Part shown: positions 32,197-40,555 of the stretch, piece after piece | Numbering within the stretch: the first letter of the stretch is position 1 | Layout of the letters: every line of letters starts with the position of its first letter | From: Ruminococcus sp. | GTDB lineage: Bacteria; Bacillota; Clostridia; Oscillospirales; Acutalibacteraceae | Assembly: GCA_017404665.1 (NCBI GenBank) | Contig: JAFRBX010000015.1 | Span: forward strand, 62,001 to 126,000 | Direction of reading: 5' to 3' | DNA: 64,000 nt | Translations under genes and position numbers: made by a program | Notes under the pieces: generated by a model | Database searches by the model: none | Told to the model about the DNA's origin: nothing | What the model saw: the letters and a program-made list of their open reading frames with translations, nothing else

Positions 32197-33467
32197 AAAT
32201 TCCCCAGCTGATCGTAGACGGACTGGATCTTCGCCTTGAGCTTATGGATACAGTCGGTCTCTTTGGCGTTGCCCTTGACGATATCCTCCGCCAGCGCGCG
32301 GCAGGTAGGAGCGCCGCAGGAGCCGCAGTCGAGTCCCGGCAGCGTCTTGCAAATCTCTTCCATCTTCTCCATCATATCCATCGCCTCGATGAGATCGTCG
32401 GACAGTCGGAAGCTTTCTGCATTGAAGGTCAGCTCGTTCTCCCACTTCATGCGATCGATATCGTTGTCCTTCAAGTGGTTCAGCGATACGGGCAGATATT
32501 TGCGCAGATTCTGGATGCGCGCCTGTGCGACATAAGGGTTCTCCACCGCCAGTACGCCGCCGACACAGCCGCCGGAGCAGGCGTTCAGCTCGATAAATTC
32601 GATGTCGTGGATATGTTCGTCCTCCAGCTCTTCGAGCACGCGGATCACGTTCTCTATACCGTCGGCAGCTAAGTATTTGTTGCCCAGCATAGCAGCGGCT
32701 TCACCGCCGGACGTCGCCCAGCCGACGCCGATCAGACCCGACTGCGCGATCGGTTCGATGACCTTGAGCTTATCCATCTTGCCTGTCAGCTCGGGGTAGA
32801 TCTGCGAGATCGCGATCGCGCCCGAAACAGCGCTCTTCTCGGAGCTGTTGGGGTTGTTGATCTCGGTGACCTTTGCGGGACAGGGTGTGATGAAGAATAC
32901 GCCGATGTCTTCGTCGCTCACGCCGGTCATCTCGATGACCTCTCTGCGTGCCATACGCGCGGCGACCTCCATAGGCGCCAGCAGCGGCAGGACGTTGTCG
33001 CAAAGCTCAGGGAAGCGTATCTTGATCAGGCGTACGACAGCAGGACACGCGGAGCTGATGATCGGCTTTTCGAGATTTCCCTCGCGGATCAGGTTCCGTG
33101 TTGCTTCACTGACCAGCTCGGCGGCGCGGCTGACCTCGTAGATGACGTCAAAGCCCATCGCCCGAAGCCCTGTCAGTACGATGTCGATATCGTTCAGGTT
33201 GTTGAACTGACCGAACAGCGCGGGAGCGGGGATGGCGACCTTGATTTTATACGGTTGTATTTCGTCGAGTGAGTTGGAGCGCGCGCGCTTCGCGTGATGC
33301 GGACAAATGCGGATGCACTCGCCGCAGTCGATGCACCTCTCAGAGAGGATGTGCGCCTTTCCGCCGCGTATGCGGATCGCCTCGGTGGGACAGCGCTTGA
33401 GACAGTTGGTGCAGCCGCAGCACAGCTCCGGATCCAGCTCGACAGAGTGGAAGTATTTGTTGTTCAT
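32193..33467 (-). CDS. Divergent [FeFe]-hydrogenase-like Fe-S protein, putative H2/redox sensor
   Basis: 424 residues. An N-terminal two-cluster ferredoxin (CCGCTNCLKRCPTEAI and CIDCGECIRICPHHAK) is followed by a hydrogenase large-subunit domain whose H-cluster loops are SSACPAVVRLI, FITPCPAKVTEI and LNACSGGCVGGV. All four expected cluster cysteines are kept, but the first-loop Cys used as proton donor in catalytic enzymes is Ala. A C-terminal [4Fe-4S] domain (CGSCGAPTCRALAEDI, then C) is of the kind found in sensory group C/D hydrogenases. Neighbours are two DRTGG proteins, an anti-sigma-like HATPase and a PHP phosphoesterase, all signalling-type. Sensing of H2 is inferred, not shown. Confidence 0.83.
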   Translation of the reverse strand: MNNKYFHSVELDPELCCGCTNCLKRCPTEAIRIRGGKAHILSERCIDCGECIRICPHHAKRARSNSLDEIQPYKIKVAIPAPALFGQFNNLNDIDIVLTGLRAMGFDVIYEVSRAAELVSEATRNLIREGNLEKPIISSACPAVVRLIKIRFPELCDNVLPLLAPMEVAARMARREVIEMTGVSDEDIGVFFITPCPAKVTEINNPNSSEKSAVSGAIAISQIYPELTGKMDKLKVIEPIAQSGLIGVGWATSGGEAAAMLGNKYLAADGIENVIRVLEELEDEHIHDIEFIELNACSGGCVGGVLAVENPYVAQARIQNLRKYLPVSLNHLKDNDIDRMKWENELTFNAESFRLSDDLIEAMDMMEKMEEICKTLPGLDCGSCGAPTCRALAEDIVKGNAKETDCIHKLKAKIQSVYDQLGNL

Positions 33468-33505
33468 TTATTCTTACCTTGTGTGTTGGATAAAAGGATA
33501 TGTTC

Positions 33506-33683
33506 AGATAACAGATAATAGATAACAGAGAACAGTTGCGGGAATGCCTGATGGCTTTTGGAATGGATATCGTCATATGATATATTACGCTTCTGAATAA
33601 CGCTAAAGTTAATAAAGTCAGCTTTATTAATCGGGTGTCCCCGTCCTTCACTTTTATCTGTTCTCTTTTCTCTGTTATCTTTT
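33506..33683. repeat. Heptamer-armed inverted repeat element (copy 4)
   Basis: The left arm AGATAACAGATAATAGATAA / CAGAGAACAGTTG and the right arm TTCACTTTTATCTGTTCTCT / TTTCTCTGTTATCT enclose a core that includes a palindrome ATATCGTCATATGATAT, the inverted pair AAAGTTAATAAAG.CTTTATTAA, and TCGGGTGTCCCCGTCC. It fills the space between the HATPase gene and the Fe-S gene. Confidence 0.7.
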
Positions 33684-33685
33684 AA

Positions 33686-34114
33686 TCATGATTCCGCGAC
33701 GCGGACGGTCAAATATAAGTCCGTACCTTTGCCGATTACGGTTTCGATGCGCATGTCGTCGGTATACTTTTTGATGTTCGGCAGACCCATTCCGGCGCCG
33801 AAGCCGAGGCTGCGCACGTTGTCGGGCGCGGTGGAAAAGCCTTCCTGCATCGCTTTGTCAACATCGGGGATGCCGGGACCGTGGTCGGACAGCAGGATAT
33901 CCACATGGTCCGGGTAGATATCTACGTCAACAAAGCCTCCGTCGGCATGGATTACCATGTTGATCTCCGCCTCATACATGGCGATGGCGACCCGTCTGAT
34001 CGCGTCGGAGTTATAGCCCAGCGCTTTCAGGCGCTTTTTGACGGAGCCGGAAGCCTCGCCCGCGCGGGTGAAATCCTCGGCATTGACGTCATAGTGAAGA
34101 TGGATACTGCTCAT
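33686..34114 (-). CDS. Anti-sigma-factor-like serine kinase / HATPase
   Basis: 142 residues, the size of RsbW/SpoIIAB-type proteins. GHKL boxes are complete: N box AIAMYEAEINMVIHADGG (about 46-63), G1 LLSDHGPGIPDVDKAM (about 75-90) and G2 GFGAGMGLPNIKKYTDDM. An N-terminal helix region before the N box is typical of the dimerising segment. RsbW relatives bind a sigma factor or phosphorylate a STAS partner; neither partner is in the window. It overlaps the upstream DRTGG gene by four bases and its end touches a repeat element before the Fe-S gene. Confidence 0.82.
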   Translation of the reverse strand: MSSIHLHYDVNAEDFTRAGEASGSVKKRLKALGYNSDAIRRVAIAMYEAEINMVIHADGGFVDVDIYPDHVDILLSDHGPGIPDVDKAMQEGFSTAPDNVRSLGFGAGMGLPNIKKYTDDMRIETVIGKGTDLYLTVRVAES

Positions 34115-34458
34115 ACCGCGGTACCTCCTGAGAGTCCGCCCTCATACAGCTTGCCGCAGGCGGTGAACATCCTGAAGCGCGTTTTGATCAGGGTGATGTC
34201 GCGCTGTTCGGCAAGGTCGATGATGCCCTGATCGGGCATTTTCCCGCGCACAAAGACGATGCACGCCATGTCCATCATTTCGGCGGTGCGCACGACCTGC
34301 GGATTCACAAGTCCGGTCAGCAGGACGCTCTGATCCTTGACGAACGCCAGAACGTCGCTCATCATGTCGGAGCCGCAGGCGGTCTTGATCTCGGTGTTGA
34401 GGTCGCCCTCACAGATGACTTCGCCCTCTAAAATGTCAATAATGTCCTTAACTACCAT
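34111..34458 (-). CDS. DRTGG-domain protein (second copy)
   Basis: 115 residues starting MVVKDIIDILEGEVICEGDL, then ACGSDMMSDVLAFVKDQSVL and TGLVNPQVVRTAEMMDMACI. It is a single DRTGG-like domain related to the one at 31363-31689 but more canonical (the CGSDMMSDVL loop). The start at 34458 is taken because AAAGGA lies 13 bases before it; a TTG 18 bases earlier is possible. It opens the sensor cluster and is preceded by a promoter at 34543-34571. Ligand unknown. Confidence 0.78.
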   Translation of the reverse strand: MVVKDIIDILEGEVICEGDLNTEIKTACGSDMMSDVLAFVKDQSVLLTGLVNPQVVRTAEMMDMACIVFVRGKMPDQGIIDLAEQRDITLIKTRFRMFTACGKLYEGGLSGGTAV

Positions 34459-34542
34459 GGTCTTCCATCCTTTCAAGATGTTTCGATTTGTTTATTATGA
34501 TTCTGAATAAGAATTATCAATAGTAATTCCATATACATATTC

Positions 34543-34571
34543 ATGATACCATAGAATTCGGAGAAAAACAA
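34543..34571 (-). promoter_or_regulatory. Putative promoter of the sensor cluster
   Basis: On the minus strand TTGTTT (34571-34566) and TATCAT (34548-34543) with a 17-base spacer, 85 bases before the first gene. Confidence 0.55.
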
Positions 34572-34620
34572 CAGGACAAAGTTAGCAAAAAGATGGCATA
34601 GAAGTTGTGAAAAACGCTGA

Positions 34621-34761
34621 ATGAGTGATTAGTGGTAAGTGATTAGCGGTCAGTTAGGGGTGGGCTTCGCCCACACCTGAATTAATATTAATCGGAGCGT
34701 ACGCTTGCGTCACGCGACCCGCTATACTAACCACTGGTCACTTGTCACTGATCACTAAATA
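34621..34761. repeat. Heptamer-armed inverted repeat element, GATTAGT type
   Basis: The left arm GAGTGATTAGTGGTAAGTGA / TTAGCGGTCAGT and the right arm ACTAACCACTGGTCACTTGT / CACTGATCACTAA have a 7-bp rhythm like the AGATAAC family but a different unit. The core has a hairpin GGGGTGGGCTTCGCCCACACC, the same place as GCGGGTGTCCCGC in copies 2 and 5. A single arm of this type lies at 22290-22327. Confidence 0.7.
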
Positions 34762-34880
34762 AGAGCGCCGGATGCTCCGACGCTCTTTTCAATGGTTTCT
34801 GTTTTTTGGTTGTCATTTTTATGATTGTCATTGCGAAGCTCTTGAACACGCGTGTTCAAGAGCAGTGGCAATCTCAACCG
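34762..34880. repeat. Terminator-like hairpin and GATTGCCAC repeat after nrdG
   Basis: AAGAGCG-CCGGATGCTCCGA-CGCTCTT-TTC (34762-34792) is a terminator-like hairpin. ATTGTCATTGCGAAG (34813-34829), the palindrome CTCTTGAACACGCGTGTTCAAGAG (34839-34862, shown here in two halves sharing ACGCGT) and GTGGCAATCTCAACCG (34865-34880) form a minus-strand copy of the element at 1976-2077. Confidence 0.6.
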
Positions 34881-34881
34881 A

Positions 34882-35403
34882 TCAATTATACTCTGACAGT
34901 ACCGCCTTGCCATCCTTTAAAGATCGAGGCGCGTCGAGGATACGCTGGTTGCGGCTGCCGCGGAAGTGGAGCATCAGGCTCATTTCTTCTTCAATGAACG
35001 GTCCGTCCACCAGCCAGTCGCATTGTTCTAAAAGCTCACGATATTCCGGATGCTCGGTGAATTGCGACCAAAGTCTCTCAAAGGTATAGCCCGTATAGCA
35101 GAACACATTCAGTCCCATGGCGTGCGCCCTCTTTGCCAGCACGGTCAAAGCCTCCGCCTGACAGAACGGCTCTCCGCCGGAAAGGGTGATGCCCTTGAGC
35201 AGGGGATCCTTCGCGGCTTCCTCGAGCACGCGTTCGACGCTGCTTTCATAGCCGCCGTCAAAGTCCCATGTGTGTTCGTTGTGACAGCCCTTGCAGTGGT
35301 GCGGACAGCCCTGCACGAAAACCGTCATGCGGATGCCGGGACCGTCCACGATGCTTTCTCGCACAACGCCGGCTAAGCGCAGGGGTGTTTTGGTTTCGGA
35401 CAT
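34882..35403 (-). CDS. nrdG: Anaerobic ribonucleotide reductase activating enzyme
   Basis: 173 residues, a radical SAM enzyme that makes the glycyl radical on NrdD. The cluster motif is CPHHCKGCHN (Cys-x3-Cys-x2-Cys), preceded by ESIVDGPGIRMTVFVQG and followed by TLSGGEPFCQAEAL, the SAM-binding GGE. The start at 35403 (MSETKTPLRLAGVV) has AAGGAG at the right distance. It follows nrdD after 88 bases in the same operon under tandem NrdR boxes. Its last codons run into a repeat element that brings the stop. Confidence 0.94.
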   Translation of the reverse strand: MSETKTPLRLAGVVRESIVDGPGIRMTVFVQGCPHHCKGCHNEHTWDFDGGYESSVERVLEEAAKDPLLKGITLSGGEPFCQAEALTVLAKRAHAMGLNVFCYTGYTFERLWSQFTEHPEYRELLEQCDWLVDGPFIEEEMSLMLHFRGSRNQRILDAPRSLKDGKAVLSEYN

Positions 35404-35490
35404 AGATTTGCTCCTTGGTTTGATAGACAGACAGCAGGGCGGGGCTTGCACCCGCCCTGCATCAATGTTAAAGTTGATTGGTGATAAGGT

Positions 35491-37845
35491 TTAGATCGCT
35501 TCTAATATGCTTTCCTCGGCACTGCCCAAGCTGTGCTTGACTCTGTCCTTGACCTCCGCCTTTTTGGCGTTGTTGAAGCGGTCCAGTGTGCCGACAAGGT
35601 AGCCGGTGATGCGGCGGATGCGCTCGACCTGCATGCCGTTCTTAACGATCTTGCGTCCGCACTTGGGGCAGTAGTCGCCGATGATGCCGGTGTAGCCGCA
35701 TACGGGGTCGCGGTCGACGGGATGGTTGATCGAGCCGTAGCCGATGCCCTCCTCCTTCATGCAGCGAACGACCTGCTCGAATGCTTCGAGGTTCTCAGTG
35801 GGATCGCCGTCGAGCTCGATGTAGGAGATATGACCGGCGTTGGTCAGCGCGTGGTAGGGAGCCTCGAGCTTGATCTTATCGAAAGCGTTGATGGGGAAGT
35901 ATACGGGAACGTGGAAGGAGTTGGTGTAGTATTCGCGGTCGGTCACGCCCTTGATCACGCCGAAGCGCTCTTTGTCGATGCGGACAAAGCGTCCGGACAG
36001 ACCCTCTGCGGGAGTGGCAAGACAGGTGAAGTTCAGACCTGTCTCTTCACCCTTCTTATCGAGCTTTTTGCGCATGAAGCTGACGATCTCCAGACCCAGA
36101 CGCTGGGCTTCTTCAGATTCGCCGTGATGCTTGCCGATCAGGGCTACCAGTGTTTCCGCCAGACCGATGAAGCCGATACTGAGGGTGCCGTGCTTGAGCA
36201 CTTCTCGCACCTCGTCGTCGATACTGAGCTTGTCGGAGTCGATCCATACGCCCTGACCCATCAGGAAAGGATAGTTGCGCACGTGCTTCTGGCACTGGAT
36301 CTCGAAGCGCTCTAGGATCTGGTCGATGCAAAGGTCGAGCATGCGGTCGAGCTGCTCAAAGAAGAAGTCGATGTTTTTGTTACTAAGGATCGCAAGTCTC
36401 GGCAGATTGATGGAGGTGAAGCTCAGGTTGCCTCTGCCGTAGGTAATCTCGCGGGAGGGATCGTGGCGGTTGCCGATGACGCGGGTACGGCAGCCCATAT
36501 AGGCAACCTCGGTCTCGGGATGACCTTCTTTATAGTATGCGAGGTTATAGGGCGCATCGATGAAGGCATAGTTGGGGAAGAGGCGCTTCGCCGAAACGCG
36601 GAAAGAGAGCTTGAAGAGGTCGTAGTTGGGATCGCCGGGGTTGTAGTTGACGCCCTCTTTTACCTTGAAGATGTGGACGGGGAAGATGGGAGTCTCGCCG
36701 TTGCCCAGACCCTTTTCGGTAGCGAGCAGGATGTTTTTGATGACCATACGACCCTCGGGAGAGGTGTCGGTACCGTAGTTGATGGAGGAGAAGGGTACCT
36801 GAGCGCCTGCGCGGGAGTGCATGGTGTTGAGGTTGTGGACGACAGCTTCCATCGCCTGGAAGGTAGCGCGGTCGGTCTCTGTAAGTGCATGCTTTTTGGC
36901 AAAGCGCTGCAGCTTGCCGGCAATCTTCTCACCGTATTTTTCGGTCAGGAGCTCGAGCTCTTTCGCATCATATTCCGCGGCGGCTTCGAGCTTTGCCATC
37001 TCGCCGGTAGCGGCTTCTGCGGCAGCGCAGATCGCCTCGATGCTCTCTTTGGCGTTCTCGTCGTCAGCGAGCAGCTCCGCGCCTCTGGAAAGGTTCGCGC
37101 GGTAGCGCTTGTTATAGGTCTTGATGACGCCGGGCGCCATGCTGTAGTCGAAGTTCGGTACGGACTGACCGCCGTGCTGGTCGTTCTGGTTAGACTGGAT
37201 CGCGATGCAGGCTAATGCGCCGTAGGTGGAAATATCGTTGGGCTCGCGGATAAAGCCGTGACCGGTGGAGAAGCCGCCTTTGAACAGCTTCAGGAGATCG
37301 ATCTGGCAGCAGGTGGTGGTCAGGGTCAGAAAATCGAGATCGTGGATATGGATGTCTCCCTCGCGGTGCGCTTTAGCGAACTTCGGGTTGAGGACGTACA
37401 TCTGGTAGAATTCCTTCGCGCCCTCTGAGCCGTATTTGAGCATGGTGCCCATCGCGGTATCGCCGTCGATGTTGGCGTTCTCGCGCTTGACGTCGTTATC
37501 CTTCGCGGATTTGAAGGTCAGGTCTTCATAGACCTTCATCAGCTTGGTGTTCATCTCGCGGACACGGGTGCGCTCCGCGCGGTAAAGGATGAATTCCTTC
37601 GCGGTTCTGGCGTGACCGTTCTCGATCAGGATCTTCTCGACGGTATCCTGTACGTGCTCGACGGTGGGGGCTTCGTTTTCCTCCGCTTCGAGGTATTCGA
37701 TTACCTTGTTGGCAAGCGCTTCGGCACTGTCATAATCGTTGCCGCCGATGGCGTGAGCCGCCTTGAAAATCGCTTGGGTGATCTTTTCCTTGTCGAAAGT
37801 TACCGCGCGTCCGTCGCGCTTTAAAATCTTCTTAATCTTGCTCAT
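35491..37845 (-). CDS. nrdD: Anaerobic (class III) ribonucleoside-triphosphate reductase
   Basis: 784 residues. An N-terminal ATP-cone (KKILKRDGRAVTFDKEKITQ, residues about 4-95) gives allosteric control. The barrel follows, and the C-terminus holds the zinc site (DPVCGYTG and YCPKCGRKI) and the glycyl radical site RRITGYLVGTLDRFN. It reduces ribonucleotides to deoxyribonucleotides without oxygen, activated by NrdG. No class I or II reductase is seen nearby, in keeping with a strict anaerobe. Its promoter region at 38071-38120 carries two NrdR boxes. Confidence 0.96.
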   Translation of the reverse strand: MSKIKKILKRDGRAVTFDKEKITQAIFKAAHAIGGNDYDSAEALANKVIEYLEAEENEAPTVEHVQDTVEKILIENGHARTAKEFILYRAERTRVREMNTKLMKVYEDLTFKSAKDNDVKRENANIDGDTAMGTMLKYGSEGAKEFYQMYVLNPKFAKAHREGDIHIHDLDFLTLTTTCCQIDLLKLFKGGFSTGHGFIREPNDISTYGALACIAIQSNQNDQHGGQSVPNFDYSMAPGVIKTYNKRYRANLSRGAELLADDENAKESIEAICAAAEAATGEMAKLEAAAEYDAKELELLTEKYGEKIAGKLQRFAKKHALTETDRATFQAMEAVVHNLNTMHSRAGAQVPFSSINYGTDTSPEGRMVIKNILLATEKGLGNGETPIFPVHIFKVKEGVNYNPGDPNYDLFKLSFRVSAKRLFPNYAFIDAPYNLAYYKEGHPETEVAYMGCRTRVIGNRHDPSREITYGRGNLSFTSINLPRLAILSNKNIDFFFEQLDRMLDLCIDQILERFEIQCQKHVRNYPFLMGQGVWIDSDKLSIDDEVREVLKHGTLSIGFIGLAETLVALIGKHHGESEEAQRLGLEIVSFMRKKLDKKGEETGLNFTCLATPAEGLSGRFVRIDKERFGVIKGVTDREYYTNSFHVPVYFPINAFDKIKLEAPYHALTNAGHISYIELDGDPTENLEAFEQVVRCMKEEGIGYGSINHPVDRDPVCGYTGIIGDYCPKCGRKIVKNGMQVERIRRITGYLVGTLDRFNNAKKAEVKDRVKHSLGSAEESILEAI

Positions 37846-38070
37846 GTTAACTCATACGCTCCTTCAGTTTTGCATTTTGGTTTCGGTGGTGTTTTCGGCT
37901 GTAATACTTTTGTTACAAAAAGCATGCCCGTCGCTATATCTTGTGCACAGGGCGAAATCCTGTCATAATATAGCAGATTGGACGCTCGAAATCAATCGGT
38001 ATTTTACACGAGAAAAAAATATTTCTTTGGTGATTTTGATAAGAAAAATAAAATTGATGTCTTTAAAAGA

Positions 38071-38120
38071 ATTATAACAATTTATTGTGAAGCAAAAAGG
38101 GTACACCACAATATATTGTG
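38071..38120 (-). promoter_or_regulatory. nrdD promoter with tandem NrdR boxes
   Basis: CACAATATATTGTG (38107-38120) and ACAATTTATTGTGA (38077-38090) match the palindromic NrdR consensus; their centres are 31 bases apart, the spacing usual for cooperative NrdR binding. A TATAAT box (minus strand, 38076-38071) overlaps the edge of the proximal box, so NrdR would block initiation. The rest of 37846-38230 shows no gene, only an AT-rich leader of about 200 bases. Confidence 0.9.
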
Positions 38121-38177
38121 TTCTGTTTCATTCTTGTAACAATCGGTAAAAACCGTGTCATTGTTAATTTGATAAAA

Positions 38178-38203
38178 GAAAAACCGCCCTCAAGTGAGAG
38201 CGG
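38178..38203 (-). terminator. Terminator of the small membrane protein gene
   Basis: On the minus strand CCGCTCTC-ACTT-GAGGGCGG is followed by TTTTTCTTTT, 28 bases after the stop codon of the gene at 38231-38560. Confidence 0.85.
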
Positions 38204-38230
38204 ATCGTTGCCGGATCAAAATAAAGCAAA

Positions 38231-38560
38231 TTACCACGGATTGCCGGCAATAGCGGAAATGGCATTTGATACACGGGAGAATGCAACGGTCAAATACAAA
38301 ATCGCAAGTGCAAAGCCTATTAGTGTAAGGCTGGAGAGGATCGCTCCGGCAAGACCGAGTCTGTTATTTTCTTTGAGCTTTTTGCGTGAGTTGATTCCCA
38401 GTATCAGTCCGGCAATTCCTGCAATCAGGGCGACCGATTCGCACCAAAGGAAGCAGTTTATCGTTAAAAACACGGGCAGGTGCAGAAGCAATCCTGTTAT
38501 CCCCAGAACGAAGGACTCTTTCCCTTGTCTGGAATAGTTTTGATGCAGCATGTCGTTCAT
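38231..38560 (-). CDS. Small integral membrane protein, DUF4190-like
   Basis: 109 residues with three hydrophobic segments: residues about 17-35 (FVLGITGLLLHLPVFLTI), 40-57 (ESVALIAGIAGLILGI) and 68-93 (LGLAGAILSSLTLIGFALAI). Between the second and third lies NSRKKLKENN, a cytosolic loop typical of the DUF4190 family (two helices with a central basic loop). AAGGAG stands before the ATG at 38560. It has its own terminator and is a single-gene unit. Function unknown. Confidence 0.7.
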   Translation of the reverse strand: MNDMLHQNYSRQGKESFVLGITGLLLHLPVFLTINCFLWCESVALIAGIAGLILGINSRKKLKENNRLGLAGAILSSLTLIGFALAILYLTVAFSRVSNAISAIAGNPW

Positions 38561-38649
38561 GATGATGCTCCTTATTATATATATAGCTCTATTATACGGA
38601 TATCTGTGATAATTGCAAGAAAAACCGTGACATTGTAGATTTGTATGGA

Positions 38650-38680
38650 GAAAAACGCTCCCGAGAGAATCGGGAGCGTT
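38650..38680 (-). terminator. Terminator of putP
   Basis: On the minus strand AACGCTCCCG pairs with CGGGAGCGTT around ATTCTCT, followed by TTTTCTCC. It lies 20 bases after the putP stop. Confidence 0.88.
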
Positions 38681-38699
38681 GCGATAAACAGAGTATGTT

Positions 38700-40244
38700 T
38701 TATATTTCTACGGTCTTGACCTTATCGAACTCGTCGGTGATCTCCTTGGACGGAGCCTTGGTGATCAGGGTCACGACGACCGCGACGATCAGCGCCAGAC
38801 CGAAGCCGAGTACCAGAGAGTACAGACCGGTCTTAGCGTACAGGGTCTCGCCGCCGAAGGGGATGTAGTCCCACAGGATAACGGTCGCGAAGCCTGTCAC
38901 CATACCCGCGATAGCGCCGGGCAGGTTAAAGCGCTTCCAGAACAGACTCAGCAGAATGATCGGACCGAAGGCGGCGCCGAAGCCCGCCCACGCGTCGGAA
39001 ACCAGACCCATGACGGAACTGTTCGGATCGAGCGCGATCACAAAAGCGATGACAGCGACTGCAACAACGGCGATCCTGCCGACGTTCAGCGCGTTCTTCT
39101 CAGAAGCTTTCTTGTTGATAACGCCCTTATACATGTCCTCGGATACCGCGGATGCGGTGACCAGCAGCTGGCTGTCAGCCGTGCTCATGATTGCTGCAAG
39201 GATACCGCAGAGGAATACGCCGCCGATGAACACGAGGATGAAGTTGCCGTCGAAGATCTGCTGGATGGTCTTGATAAAGACGACCTCAGACTTGCCGCTC
39301 GCGACGAGATCTTCGCTCAGGAAGCCTCTTGCTACCAGACCGAGGAAGGACGCGGCGCCCAGTGACAGGATGACCCATACGATAGCGATAACGCGGCTCT
39401 TCTTGACCTCTTTGTCGCTCTTGATCGCCATGAAGCGGACAAGGATATGGGGCATGCCGAAGTAACCCAGCGCCCAGCCAAGGTTACTGATGATGGATAC
39501 AGCGGTGATGTTTTTGCCCTCGCCGTCTTTCATCAGGCTCAAGAATCCTGCGGGATCGGTAACGCCCTTTGCGCCCAGTGCGCCGGTCAGGTCGCCGCTG
39601 ATGCCGATGTAGGCGATGATCGGCACCGCTAAGATAGCGACCAGCATGAGCAAGCCCTGGATAAAGTCTGTGTAGCAGACCGCCTTGAAGCCGCCCAGCA
39701 GGGTGTAGACCAGGATAACGACAGCTGCGACGATCAGACCGACCATGTAGGCGGTCTTGTCCTCAGCGCCGGTGCCGAATACGTTCGCGAAGAGCTTTGC
39801 GCCCGAAGCAAAGGCGGAGGCGGTGTAGACCGCAAAGAACACGATGACGATGATGGATGATACGAGCTTTAAGACGCCCTTCTTGTCGTGGAAGCGGTTT
39901 TCAAAGAAGCTCGGGATGGTCAGCGAGTTGTTCGCGACGATGGTGTACTTTCTGAGTCTGCGCGCGACAAGGAACCAGTTGAGCACGGTGCCGATCAAAA
40001 GACCGATCGCGATCCAGACCTCTCCGGTTCCGGCGACATAAATCGCGCCGGGTAGGCCCATCAGCAGCCAGCCGCTCATATCGGACGCTTGCGCAGACAG
40101 CGCCGCTGTCCAGGAGCCGAGTCCTCTGCCGCCGAGGAAGTAGTCCTCGTTGTTGCTTTGCTTCGAGTTCAATGCGCCGATGAGGATCATCATGCCCATG
40201 TAGACGACAAACGCAACGAGGATGATAATGGTGTTGGTTGACAT
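38700..40244 (-). CDS. putP: Sodium/proline symporter
   Basis: 514 residues with about 13 hydrophobic helices, the layout of the sodium:solute symporter family. The N-terminal NEDYFLGGRGLGSWTAALSA is the family's sodium-site region, followed by ASDMSGWLLMGLPGA, the PutP-type signature (Ser-57 and Asp-55 equivalents). GILAAIMSTADSQLLV carries the second sodium site serines. PutP imports proline with sodium. The gene has its own terminator and no visible operon partner. The 250 bases upstream (40245-40494) hold only AT-rich sequence, in which I could not choose its promoter with confidence. Confidence 0.93.
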   Translation of the reverse strand: MSTNTIIILVAFVVYMGMMILIGALNSKQSNNEDYFLGGRGLGSWTAALSAQASDMSGWLLMGLPGAIYVAGTGEVWIAIGLLIGTVLNWFLVARRLRKYTIVANNSLTIPSFFENRFHDKKGVLKLVSSIIVIVFFAVYTASAFASGAKLFANVFGTGAEDKTAYMVGLIVAAVVILVYTLLGGFKAVCYTDFIQGLLMLVAILAVPIIAYIGISGDLTGALGAKGVTDPAGFLSLMKDGEGKNITAVSIISNLGWALGYFGMPHILVRFMAIKSDKEVKKSRVIAIVWVILSLGAASFLGLVARGFLSEDLVASGKSEVVFIKTIQQIFDGNFILVFIGGVFLCGILAAIMSTADSQLLVTASAVSEDMYKGVINKKASEKNALNVGRIAVVAVAVIAFVIALDPNSSVMGLVSDAWAGFGAAFGPIILLSLFWKRFNLPGAIAGMVTGFATVILWDYIPFGGETLYAKTGLYSLVLGFGLALIVAVVVTLITKAPSKEITDEFDKVKTVEI

Positions 40245-40494
40245 TCTTTTCCCTCCAAAATTCTATATTAGAATTATCTATCGCGTTATTTCCGCAATAC
40301 CCATATATTTTAGCACATTAAAACATGAAACGCAATACAGAACAAAGTATAGACCAAATATAATACAGAAAACGTTAATTAATGAAACTTTACTGATAAA
40401 CTCAAAGAAAATATACTAAACTAAATAATAGACTAAAATAGTGACTGAAAAATTTATTCATTCGAATGCATGTATTTCGATAAGCCTTTGCCGC

Positions 40495-40523
40495 TTGCAT
40501 TTGCCTTATGAGAATGGTATAAT
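40495..40523 (+). promoter_or_regulatory. Promoter of the zinc-ribbon protein gene
   Basis: TTGCAT (40495-40500), 17-base spacer, TATAAT (40518-40523). The rest of the 311-base gap after putP (40245-40494) shows no gene. Confidence 0.8.
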
Positions 40524-40555
40524 TAACGCAACATCATATCAAAGGAGATGTTCTC

